Of a stretch of DNA of 6,738 nucleotides, positions 1 to 5,646 are shown one piece after another. How positions within the stretch are numbered: the first letter of the stretch is position 1; every line of letters begins with the position of its first letter. Under the pieces are notes generated by a model. That model searched no databases and had not been told where the DNA came from. It saw only the letters and a program-made list of their open reading frames with translations. The DNA is from an uncultured Neisseria sp. (lineage in GTDB: Bacteria > Pseudomonadota > Gammaproteobacteria > Burkholderiales > Neisseriaceae). The translations under genes were made by a program, and so were the position numbers. The stretch spans positions 1-6,738 of the forward strand of contig CAKMQH010000248.1 of assembly GCA_927911515.1 (NCBI GenBank), given 5' to 3'.

Positions 1-1
1 A

Positions 2-91
2 AAAGAGGTTTCGTTCAGCGGTGAATTACCCATTTTTAAACTCGACTTCAGCTACCAAAATACCAGCAAAAACAAACATAAGGTCGTCTGA
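2..91 (+). CDS. 3' end of an unidentified convergent gene
   Basis: Reading the plus strand from base 2 gives 29 open codons and then TGA at 89-91. The peptide includes SFSGELPIFKLDFSYQNTSK and ends KHKVV. The alternating polar/hydrophobic pattern looks like a real beta-rich C-terminus, and a stop immediately before a terminator is what a gene end should look like. The last two codons and the stop (GTC GTC TGA) are supplied by the uptake sequence at 81-92. The gene would converge on the methyltransferase and share its hairpin. I do not recognise the protein. The alternative is chance: 29 codons without a stop is modest evidence, and a competing minus-strand ATG at 33-31 also stays open to the window edge (MGNSPLNETSF). 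Confidence 0.4.
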   Translation, partial: KEVSFSGELPIFKLDFSYQNTSKNKHKVV

Positions 92-111
92 AAACCGTTT
101 TCAGACGACCT
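81..111. terminator. Inverted uptake-sequence pair, terminator of the methyltransferase gene
   Basis: Bases 81-94 and 98-111 form a perfect 14-bp inverted repeat with a 3-base loop (CCG). Each arm carries an exact AGGTCGTCTGAA. It begins 8 bases beyond the methyltransferase stop on the minus strand. The minus-strand sequence after the stem is T-rich (bases 80-61 read TATGTTTGTTTTTGC), as expected of an intrinsic terminator. On the plus strand the tail is less T-rich, so termination of the left-edge gene is only probable. Paired inverted uptake sequences used as terminators are well known in Neisseria. Confidence 0.82.
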
Positions 112-119
112 CTCGTTTA

Positions 120-947
120 TCAACTTGACGGCACTTGTATCCTCATCAAGCGCATATCCAATTTGCGCCGTCCCCATGCGGTCGCATACAAAAGGCGCAA
201 AAGCCACGGATAACGCGGTTTGCAGACGCTGCTCAAGCCCGCTTCTTCGATGATTTCCACACCCGGCATCAGCCGTCGGATGTCGTCCGTTCCACTTATC
301 GCCCAGCGGAACTCGGGCGGCTTGTCCATTTTGCCGAGCGCGTCGTGGCGTTTGCTTTGTCCGATGTAGGCTTTGGGGATAGTGTCGAAAGCAAGTTGGG
401 CATTCGGCAGGCGGCGTGCAACCTGTTTGAAAAAGTCCTGCACCTGCGTTTCTTCGAAATACATCAACACGCCTTCGATCACGAGCAACACAGGTTTGCC
501 GTGTGCGGCGACGGTGTTCATCCACGCTTCATCAAACATGGATGCACCCAGATAATAATTGTCCGATTCGGGCAGCAGCATACGCCGCACTTCAATCACT
601 TCGGGCAAATCCAAATCATACCAAGCGGTAATGCGCGGCTTGCCCAAGCGTTCGTAACGCGCATCCAGCCCCGCGCCGATTTGCACGACGACGGCGTCGG
701 GATGTTCGGCGATAAAGTGCCGGGTCATATCGTCCAACAGCTTCGCCCGCCCGCAACAGCCGACCTGCGATGCTTTGACTTTGGCAAACTTGCTGAAGTC
801 GTAGTCTATCTTGTCCAACATCCGCACAGCCTCGCCATCGCGCAAAAGCGGCTGCGCCCTCCCCTGCTCTACTGCCTTCGCCCACAGGGGGATCAGCATG
901 GTGCTGGACAGGGCGGAAACGGTTTCGGGAGAGATTTTTGCAGACAT
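120..947 (-). CDS. LCMT/TcmP-type class I SAM-dependent methyltransferase
   Basis: A 275-residue protein resembling the leucine carboxyl methyltransferase / polyketide O-methyltransferase family (COG3315-like). The glycine-rich SAM-binding motif VVVQIGAGLDARYERL lies at about residues 86-101. An acidic strand end, WYDLDLPEV, at about 109-117 should contact the SAM ribose. The family block VLLVIEGVLMYF is at about 153-164. No signal peptide or membrane segment is seen, so it should be cytoplasmic. The start chosen is ATG at 947-945, because GGAGG (957-953) sits 5 bases upstream. A longer reading from TTG at 959 would absorb that ribosome-binding site into the coding region. The gene has its own promoter and terminator and follows murG without belonging to its operon. 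Its substrate is unknown; family members methylate protein carboxyl ends or small molecules. The family call is firm, the role is not. Confidence 0.88.
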   Translation of the reverse strand: MSAKISPETVSALSSTMLIPLWAKAVEQGRAQPLLRDGEAVRMLDKIDYDFSKFAKVKASQVGCCGRAKLLDDMTRHFIAEHPDAVVVQIGAGLDARYERLGKPRITAWYDLDLPEVIEVRRMLLPESDNYYLGASMFDEAWMNTVAAHGKPVLLVIEGVLMYFEETQVQDFFKQVARRLPNAQLAFDTIPKAYIGQSKRHDALGKMDKPPEFRWAISGTDDIRRLMPGVEIIEEAGLSSVCKPRYPWLLRLLYATAWGRRKLDMRLMRIQVPSS

Positions 948-979
948 GGCAGCCTCCAATGAGAGAGATTCCTATTTAC

Positions 980-1008
980 ATCATACTCCCGCACAATACG
1001 TCTGCCAA
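980..1008 (-). promoter_or_regulatory. Sigma-70-like promoter for the methyltransferase gene
   Basis: Read on the minus strand, TTGGCA (1008-1003) and TATGAT (985-980) are separated by exactly 17 bases, each matching 5 of 6 consensus positions (TTGACA, TATAAT). Transcription would begin near 973 and give a leader of about 25 bases containing the GGAGG ribosome-binding site. It lies just past the murG terminator, as expected for the start of a new unit. This is read from sequence only. Confidence 0.65.
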
Positions 1009-1013
1009 GTTGC

Positions 1014-1056
1014 AAAAAGGTCGTCTGAAACCTGTTTCTTGGTTTTCAGACGACCT
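1014..1056 (-). terminator. Uptake-sequence hairpin terminating ftsW-murG
   Basis: Two exact uptake sequences in inverted orientation (1018-1029 and 1045-1056) give a 13-bp stem (1018-1030 with 1044-1056) and a 13-base loop. On the minus strand the stem runs into five T residues (1018-1014) and then GCA. It lies 25 bases beyond the murG stop, so it should end the ftsW-murG transcript and separate it from the methyltransferase. Confidence 0.82.
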
Positions 1057-1081
1057 CTGTTTCGTTCATGACATCATGTCA

Positions 1082-2148
1082 TCATGCCGTACACGCTATG
1101 GCGGCTTCCGCCACATCATCCGCGCTGTGCGGCAGCGCCAATGTACGAGCATTTTCCGCCCAATTGAGGCATTTTTCGCGGTTTAAGCCGCCGAGAATTT
1201 CGGCAAGTTTTTCCGCTGTCAACTGACTTTGCGGCAACAGCAATCCTGCCTCCGCCTGCACCATAAAACGCGCATTGGCAGTTTGGTGGTCATCGACGGC
1301 GTAAGGATACGGCACCAGCAGCGCGCCCAGCCCCGCCGCCGTCAACTCGGCAATCGTCAGCGCGCCGGCACGGCAAATCACCAAATCGGCATCGCGGTAG
1401 GCGGACACCATGTCGGTAATAAATTCCACGCATTCGGCTTTCACGCCCAGCGCGTCGTAATCCGCCTGCAAGCTGCCCAGTTTGCCTCGACCCGATTGGT
1501 GGTACATCTGCGGACGCGCATCGTCAGGCAGCAAAGCCAATGCCTGCGGTACGGTTTTGTTCAAAACGTCTGCGCCCAAACTGCCGCCGACCACCAAGAT
1601 TTTCAGACGACCTTCACGCCCTTGGAAGCGTTCGGCAGGCGCAGGCAGGTTGGCAATATCCGCGCGGACGGGGTTGCCGACCAAACCGCCTTCGTGACTG
1701 AACGCTTTCGGGAAAGCGTACAACACCCGTTTTGCCCAGCGCGACAGTTGGCGGTTGGACAAACCTGCCACGCGTTTTGCTCGTGAATCACAATCGGCAC
1801 ACCGCACAGTTTTGCCGCCAAACCGCCGGGGAAGGTAACAAAGCCGCCGAAACCGATGACGCACTCGACGCGGTGTTTGCGGATAATCCGCTGCGCTTCG
1901 CGGACGGTTTTATACAAAGTAAACGGCAGCATCAGCTTGCGTTTGATACCGTTGCCGCGCACGCCTTTAATCGCCAGCGTTTCGAGCAGGATGTCGTATT
2001 GCGGCACGATGCGCTCTTCCATCGAGCCTTCGCTACCCAGCCAAATCACATGATGACCGCGCGCGCGCAATGAATCCGCCACCGCCAGCGCAGGGAAAAT
2101 ATGGCCGCCGGTGCCGCCCGCCATCAGCATGAAAGTTTTACCGCCCAT
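1082..2148 (-). CDS. murG: MurG, lipid II-forming GlcNAc transferase (frameshifted in this sequence)
   Basis: MurG transfers GlcNAc from UDP-GlcNAc to lipid I at the inner face of the inner membrane, making lipid II. The N-terminal half has the glycine loop AGGTGGH (residues 10-16) and the second glycine-rich segment GFGGFVTFPGG. The C-terminal half has ILVVGGSLGADVLN, the HQSGRG segment and the nucleotide-sugar block CRAGALTIAELTAAG followed by DDHQTANA. The two halves are in different frames. The first reads through HEQNA, then should continue VAGLSNRQ, but one base is missing at about 1771-1772 (AACGCG|TGGCAGG where AACGCNGTGGCAGG is expected). Restoring one base gives 355 residues, which I recall as the neisserial MurG length. 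As given, translation stops at 1603 after 181 residues. GGAG inside the end of ftsW sets the start. Because murG should be essential and the right edge shows similar indels, a sequencing error is more likely than a dead gene. Confidence 0.93.
1602..1613 (-). repeat. Uptake sequence within murG coding region
   Basis: An exact AGGTCGTCTGAA on the minus strand, read in frame as part of GAA GGT CGT CTG AAA ATC, giving EGRLKI just before the ILVVGG strand of MurG. In the frame entered after the upstream frameshift, the same bases read GTC GTC TGA and supply the premature stop. Confidence 0.9.
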
Positions 2149-2151
2149 GAT

Positions 2152-3423
2152 TTACTCCACTTGGTAACCGCGCATTTTTTTGCGGTTTTCATAATCGATA
2201 CGCAACAATAAGGTAACGCACACCAGCATAACGGCAACCGCCGAACCGCCGTAAGACATCAACGGCAAAGTCAGACCTTTGGTGGGCAAGATACCGATGT
2301 TGACACCGATATTGAAGAAACTTTGAATACCTATCCAAATACCGATGCCGTTGGCGACATACGCGCTGAACATTAATCCGGAATCCCGCGCCTGCTTGCC
2401 GATGGAGAACGCGCGCATCACCAGCCAGCCGTAGCAGAATACCAAAATACACATCCCGACAAACCCGAATTCTTCGCCGATAACGGCAAAGATAAAGTCG
2501 GTATGCGCCTCAGGCAGGTAGAAGCGTTTTTCCAAACTCGCGCCCAAGCCCTGACCGAACCATTCGCCGCGCGCAATCGCCATCAACGAATGTGTCAACT
2601 GATAACCTTTGCCCAAAGGGTCGCCCCAAGGGTCTAAGAATGCCGACACGCGCGCCATACGGTAGGGTGCCGCCAAAATCATCACACCCATCCCCGCCAG
2701 CACGCTCAGTACCAATACGGCAAAATATTTCCAAGGGAAACCCGCCAAAAACAGCATACCCATCGTAATCGACACAATCACGACAAACGAGCCGAAATCA
2801 GGTTGCGCCATCACAAAAACCAAACCCAGCGCAATCATCACGATAGGCAGCAGGATGTTTTTAAACTTCTTCAGCTTCTGCCAAGTTTTCTGACGCGCTT
2901 CCTTGCTGAACGGACACAGAAAAGCATTGAACAAACCGACAAACAGCGGTTTCAAACCCAAAGAGTCCATACTGCGCAAAACTTCCTCGCGTCGCGTGAA
3001 CAGGCTGGACAAATACAAAACCGTCGCGAGCTTAAACAACTCGGTCGGCTGAAGATTGACCGGCCCGAGATGAATCCAACGCGTCGCCCCGTTGATTTCA
3101 CGACCGACAAACAACACCACCACCAGCAAAATCGCGGAAAAAGCAAAATAAAACGGAATGATTTTCCGCCAAAAACTCATGCTCAACAGCGACAGCCCGA
3201 GACAGCCCAACACACTCGCGCCGACAAACATCGCCTGCTTGCTGACAAAAGAAAATTGATTGCCGCCTTCGGACGCGGCATAGGCAATCGACGCAGAATA
3301 AATCATCACCAAGCTGAAGGCGGTCATCAAAATAACCATCCACAACAGTGACACATCGAATTTCCGACCGTCCAAAGAAATCGGGCGGTCGAGAAGTTTG
3401 GAAAGACTAATCATGAAAAACAT
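2152..3423 (-). CDS. ftsW: FtsW, septal peptidoglycan glycosyltransferase (SEDS family)
   Basis: FtsW is the multi-spanning SEDS protein that, with its class B penicillin-binding partner, polymerises lipid II at the division septum. About ten hydrophobic segments are visible between residues 25 and 408. SEDS hallmarks are GATRWIHLGPVNLQPTELFK (112-131), QPDFGSFVV (207-215), YQLTHSLMAI (274-283), LPEAHTDFIFAVIGEEFG (303-320) and the C-terminal LPTKGLTLPLMSYGGS (379-394). D309 in HTDFIF aligns with the aspartate known to be essential in SEDS polymerases. Relative to E. coli FtsW as I recall it, there is a basic cytoplasmic insertion at about residues 150-187. The start is uncertain: ATG at 3423 is the outermost but has no clear ribosome-binding site, while ATG at 3414 (MISLSKLL) has a weak GGA 8 bases upstream. 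It heads a two-gene unit with murG. Confidence 0.96.
   Translation of the reverse strand: MFFMISLSKLLDRPISLDGRKFDVSLLWMVILMTAFSLVMIYSASIAYAASEGGNQFSFVSKQAMFVGASVLGCLGLSLLSMSFWRKIIPFYFAFSAILLVVVLFVGREINGATRWIHLGPVNLQPTELFKLATVLYLSSLFTRREEVLRSMDSLGLKPLFVGLFNAFLCPFSKEARQKTWQKLKKFKNILLPIVMIALGLVFVMAQPDFGSFVVIVSITMGMLFLAGFPWKYFAVLVLSVLAGMGVMILAAPYRMARVSAFLDPWGDPLGKGYQLTHSLMAIARGEWFGQGLGASLEKRFYLPEAHTDFIFAVIGEEFGFVGMCILVFCYGWLVMRAFSIGKQARDSGLMFSAYVANGIGIWIGIQSFFNIGVNIGILPTKGLTLPLMSYGGSAVAVMLVCVTLLLRIDYENRKKMRGYQVE
2155..2158 (-). promoter_or_regulatory. murG ribosome-binding site inside the end of ftsW
   Basis: GGAG on the minus strand lies within the last codons of ftsW (GTG GAG TAA), 6 bases before the murG ATG at 2148. 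The ftsW stop and the murG start are only 3 bases apart, so the two are probably cotranscribed and translationally coupled. Confidence 0.75.
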
Positions 3424-3474
3424 CCGTATGCGGGCAGACGGAAAAATCCGCCCCGAAACAACCAGAACAAAGCG

Positions 3475-3521
3475 TTTCAGACGACCCTCCGCCTAATCGG
3501 GACATCGAAGGTCGTCTGAAA
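3475..3521. repeat. Inverted uptake-sequence pair in the ftsW leader
   Basis: Bases 3475-3486 and 3510-3521 form a perfect 12-bp inverted repeat around a 23-base loop. It contains an 11/12 uptake sequence (3476-3487) and an exact one (3509-3520). The arms are in the opposite order to the terminators here: TTCAGACGACC comes first and GGTCGTCTGAA second. No T-run follows on either strand (the minus strand continues CGCTTTGTTCTGG), so it does not look like a terminator. It lies between the predicted ftsW promoter and the ftsW start, so it would fold in the leader RNA. Confidence 0.75.
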
Positions 3522-3546
3522 AAATATCGAAAATCAGAAAAACGTC

Positions 3547-3575
3547 ATTCTAAAGGTTTCTTGGCAAAGCAACAA
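3547..3575 (-). promoter_or_regulatory. Sigma-70-like promoter for ftsW-murG
   Basis: On the minus strand, TTGTTG (3575-3570) and TAGAAT (3552-3547) are 17 bases apart. The -10 matches 5 of 6 and the -35 matches the TTG half. Transcription would start near 3540, leaving a leader of about 120 bases that contains the inverted uptake pair. It lies just downstream of the amidase terminator, where a new promoter is needed. Bases 3576-3639 hold nothing else I can identify. Confidence 0.55.
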
Positions 3576-3639
3576 TTCAGATTCTTTAAAGACAGTCGGA
3601 TTCCAGCGTTCTTTGCGCCCTCCCCTACCCTTTGATACC

Positions 3640-3683
3640 AAAAAAAGATCGTCTGAAAACGTTTTGATGTTTTCAGACGACCT
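3640..3683 (-). terminator. Uptake-sequence hairpin terminating the amidase gene
   Basis: Bases 3669-3683 and 3646-3660 pair over 15 positions around an 8-base loop. The right-hand copy is an exact uptake sequence; the left-hand copy has one change (AGATCGTCTGAA). On the minus-strand RNA that change gives a tolerated G-U pair. The stem runs directly into seven U residues (3646-3640). It starts 52 bases beyond the amidase stop. This is the strongest terminator in the window. Confidence 0.88.
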
Positions 3684-3735
3684 TCTATAAATCTTTTCCT
3701 CGGGCAAACAGACCGCTTTTTATCCAATGCAAACC

Positions 3736-5232
3736 CTAAGCCAACTGCGGTATTTCCGCCCACGGCTGTATCTGTTCCAACTGCGCGGCGAGGCTAAGAA
3801 GCGTGTCTTCGCGTCCGTGTGCGGCGGCGAACTGGGTGCCGACGGGCAGCCCGTTATGCCGGTAAAGCGGCACGCTCATGGCGGGGTTGCCGCTCATGTT
3901 CAGCGGCGACGTATAGCCGACGTATTGCAGCGCGGCGGCGGCTTCTTTTTCTAAAAACGGGTTGTTTTTCAACAGAAAACCTAAGCGCAGCGTGCCGAAC
4001 AGCAGGCGCATGGCTTTTTGTGCGGCGGGCGGCGGCATCATCTCGCCGATTTTCGGCGTGGTGCGCGGGCAGACGGGCGTCATCAACACGTCGTAGCGCG
4101 TGAAAAATGCTTTGGCAGCACGTTCCTGCGCCAGCATCACGTCGCGCGCCCAAGCCATTTCACCCGCGCTGATTTGCCGCCCCTGCACAATCATTGCCCA
4201 CGTTGTCGGCTCAAGCAGGCGGTGCGGCAGTTTTTGTCCGGTTTCGTATTGATATTGGTAGAACAGTTTTGCCGTTTCGCCCATGACGATGATGCGGGCG
4301 GCTCGGTTTAATTGTTCGGGCGGCGCAAAATCGGGCGTGGCTTCTTCCAATTCGTGTCCCGCGTCTTGCATCAGTTTCAAACTATGGGCGAACGCGGCTT
4401 CCGTGCCTTCGTCGTTGCCGCCGCCGAACCATGTCTGCTTCCAAAAAGCGATTTTCAGACGACCTGTTTCTTGTTTCAGGCTGTCTGCAAAACCGTTTTC
4501 GGGCGGCGGCGGGCAGGCATATAGGGCGCGGGCTTGGGTTTTGGCGGCAATGTCCAGTAAAACCGCGCTTTCGCGCACGCTGCGGGTCAAGACATGGTCG
4601 CATACCAAACCTTGCCATGCCTCCGATGCGTTCGGCGCGTAACTGCTGCGGCCGCGCGTGGGTTTCAGCCCGAACACGCCGCAGTTGTGCGCGGGTAAGC
4701 GGATGGAGCCGCCGCCGTCGCTGCCGTGCGCTGCGGGTACGACGCCCGAAGCCACTGCCGCCGCCGCGCCGCCGCTGCTGCCGCCCGCGGTGTAATCCAA
4801 ATGCCACGGATTGCGCGTGATGCCGTAAATTTCGGTTTCGGTAACGGGATACGCGCCCCATTCGGGCGTGGTGGTTTTGCCGAACACGCGCAGCCCCGCA
4901 TCGAGATAGGCTTGGGTCAAATCGCTGTTTTGTTTGGCAATGTAATGCTGCATCATGCGCGAACCCGACCATGTCGGCGCGCCTTCCCAATCCGCCAGCA
5001 GGTCCTTGAGCAAAAACGGCACGCCCGCCAGCGGCGTATCGGCATTTTCAGACGACCCCTGCCACGCCGCCGCGCGTTCGCGCAAATCATGCGCCAACAG
5101 ATTGAGCTTGGGATTGACTTCGTCCAAGCGGTTTAAAGCAGCCTGCAACACTTCATCGGCGGACACTTCTTTTTTACGGATCAGCTCTGCCAAACCGACG
5201 GCATCATAACGGATGTAGTCTTGAAAATTCAT
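3736..5232 (-). CDS. Amidase-signature family hydrolase
   Basis: A full-length 498-residue member of the amidase signature family (Ser-cisSer-Lys amide hydrolases). The catalytic set is intact: Lys76 in GVPFLLKD, cis-Ser152 in TAGGSSGG, and nucleophile Ser176 in SDGGGSIRLPA. FGLKPTRGR follows at about 187-195, and the C-terminal SPLNMSGNPAMSVP ... GLPVGTQF block is typical of the family. The sequence around the nucleophile resembles the amidases often named after 6-aminohexanoate cyclic dimer hydrolase (NylA-like); such names say little about the natural substrate. There is no signal peptide, so it should be cytoplasmic. It lacks the gene neighbours of the GatCAB tRNA amidotransferase, so it is unlikely to be GatA. 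ATG at 5232 is supported by AGGA (5241-5238) 5 bases upstream. It appears to be a single-gene unit between murD-ldt and ftsW-murG. Substrate unknown. Confidence 0.92.
   Translation of the reverse strand: MNFQDYIRYDAVGLAELIRKKEVSADEVLQAALNRLDEVNPKLNLLAHDLRERAAAWQGSSENADTPLAGVPFLLKDLLADWEGAPTWSGSRMMQHYIAKQNSDLTQAYLDAGLRVFGKTTTPEWGAYPVTETEIYGITRNPWHLDYTAGGSSGGAAAAVASGVVPAAHGSDGGGSIRLPAHNCGVFGLKPTRGRSSYAPNASEAWQGLVCDHVLTRSVRESAVLLDIAAKTQARALYACPPPPENGFADSLKQETGRLKIAFWKQTWFGGGNDEGTEAAFAHSLKLMQDAGHELEEATPDFAPPEQLNRAARIIVMGETAKLFYQYQYETGQKLPHRLLEPTTWAMIVQGRQISAGEMAWARDVMLAQERAAKAFFTRYDVLMTPVCPRTTPKIGEMMPPPAAQKAMRLLFGTLRLGFLLKNNPFLEKEAAAALQYVGYTSPLNMSGNPAMSVPLYRHNGLPVGTQFAAAHGREDTLLSLAAQLEQIQPWAEIPQLA
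4454..4465 (-). repeat. Uptake sequence within amidase coding region
   Basis: An exact AGGTCGTCTGAA on the minus strand, read in frame as GRLK (residues 258-261, ETGRLKIAF). This is the same frame and peptide as the copy in murG. Confidence 0.9.
5047..5058 (-). repeat. Near-exact uptake sequence near the amidase N-terminus
   Basis: GGGTCGTCTGAA on the minus strand, an 11/12 match, read in frame as GSSEN (residues 59-63). The segment lies in a poorly conserved stretch before PLAGVPFLLKD, where an inserted uptake sequence should be tolerated. Confidence 0.8.
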
Positions 5233-5352
5233 GGTTTTCCTTTCGGATTGATGAACACACGTTTTTTCGGTCAGGCATGACTGCCCGCCTTTTCGCCGTT
5301 TGCCCGCATATAACTAAATGACTTTATTTTCGATACGCAACTTACCAGTTGT

Positions 5353-5479
5353 CGTCATTCCCGCGCAGGCGGGAATCCATTTTTGAAATTCAGAAACTGT
5401 TTTCCAAATCAAGGCTTTTCAAGTTTTACGATGGATTCCTGCCGTAGTCTGTCCTCGCGTAGGCGGGGCGGGAATGACG
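5353..5479. repeat. Neisserial intergenic mosaic (NIME-like) repeat
   Basis: A 127-base element bounded by perfect 12-bp terminal inverted repeats (CGTCATTCCCGC at 5353-5364, its complement at 5468-5479). A second inverted pair lies inside (GGAATCCAT 5372-5380, ATGGATTCC 5431-5439). The left end contains a perfect dRS3 palindrome. The right end (about 5433-5475) has dRS3-like halves but is longer and degenerate, as if expanded or rearranged. This matches the known architecture of neisserial mosaic elements: an RS-type core flanked by dRS3 units. It encodes nothing I can identify. It separates the ldt terminator from the amidase promoter region. Confidence 0.75.
5357..5376. repeat. dRS3 palindromic repeat
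   Basis: ATTCCC, eight bases, then GGGAAT: an exact fit to the 20-bp neisserial dRS3 consensus, with the palindrome extending to 8-bp arms (ATTCCCGC/GCGGGAAT). dRS3 copies are known insertion sites for filamentous neisserial prophages; no prophage sequence is present here. Confidence 0.88.
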
Positions 5480-5583
5480 GAATTTGATGACATACCGGAT
5501 TTAAAATTAAATATGTTGTTATAGGCAATTTTTAAGAAACAGTAACACCGTATAAAGGAAAAGAACAAGTTTGCCGTTGCTGC
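5480..5583. other. AT-rich spacer without an identifiable gene
   Basis: An AT-rich stretch between the mosaic repeat and the ldt terminator. Together with 5233-5352 it should contain the amidase promoter. The best -10-like box on the minus strand is TATAAC (5523-5518), but no convincing -35 accompanies it. No RNA gene is recognised. Confidence 0.5.
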
Positions 5584-5626
5584 AAAAAGGTCGTCTGAAA
5601 CCGCCTTGACGTTTTCAGAGACCTTT
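5584..5626 (-). terminator. Uptake-sequence hairpin terminating murD-ldt, one arm damaged
   Basis: An exact uptake sequence at 5588-5599 faces an inverted copy at 5613-5624 that has lost one base (TTCAGAGACC where TTCAGACGACC is expected). The arms still pair with a single bulged base, with flanking A/T pairs extending the stem (5586-5600 with 5613-5626). The minus-strand product then reads through a T-run (5588-5584) into GCA. It starts 20 bases beyond the ldt stop. The missing base could be natural or one of the single-base errors suspected elsewhere. Confidence 0.75.
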
Positions 5627-5646
5627 GAGGCAATGACGCACAAGGT

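Noticed and set aside
31..33. Minus-strand ATG open to the left edge (MGNSPLNETSF)
   Set aside because: Only 11 codons are visible and there is no strong ribosome-binding site; the plus-strand gene tail explains the region better.
135..962. 275-codon plus-strand open frame opposite the methyltransferase
   Set aside because: It is the antisense shadow of a gene with clear SAM-binding motifs, its own promoter and ribosome-binding site; the plus-strand translation is His/Arg/Gln-rich without motifs.
1603..1864. Programmed -1 frameshifting as the explanation of split murG
   Set aside because: The switch site near 1771 is not an X-XXY-YYZ heptamer, no obvious stimulatory structure was seen, and MurG is not known to use recoding.
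3545..3763. 72-codon minus-strand open frame between the amidase and ftsW
   Set aside because: It overlaps the amidase end, passes through the strong terminator at 3640-3683 and the predicted ftsW promoter, and looks like an accident of low stop density.
5518..5546. Possible amidase promoter with TATAAC as -10
   Set aside because: The -10 is good, but the hexamer 17 bases upstream (GTTACT) bears no resemblance to TTGACA, and the start would lie nearly 300 bases from the gene across a repeat.
5500..5560. Correia repeat element suspected from TATAG-like bases near 5519
   Set aside because: The long terminal inverted repeats of Correia elements are absent; only a 5-base resemblance exists.
5419..5643. 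74-codon minus-strand open frame over the mosaic repeat and ldt terminator
   Set aside because: It covers a terminator hairpin and a repeat element, has no ribosome-binding site that I can see, and its translation has no recognisable composition or motif.
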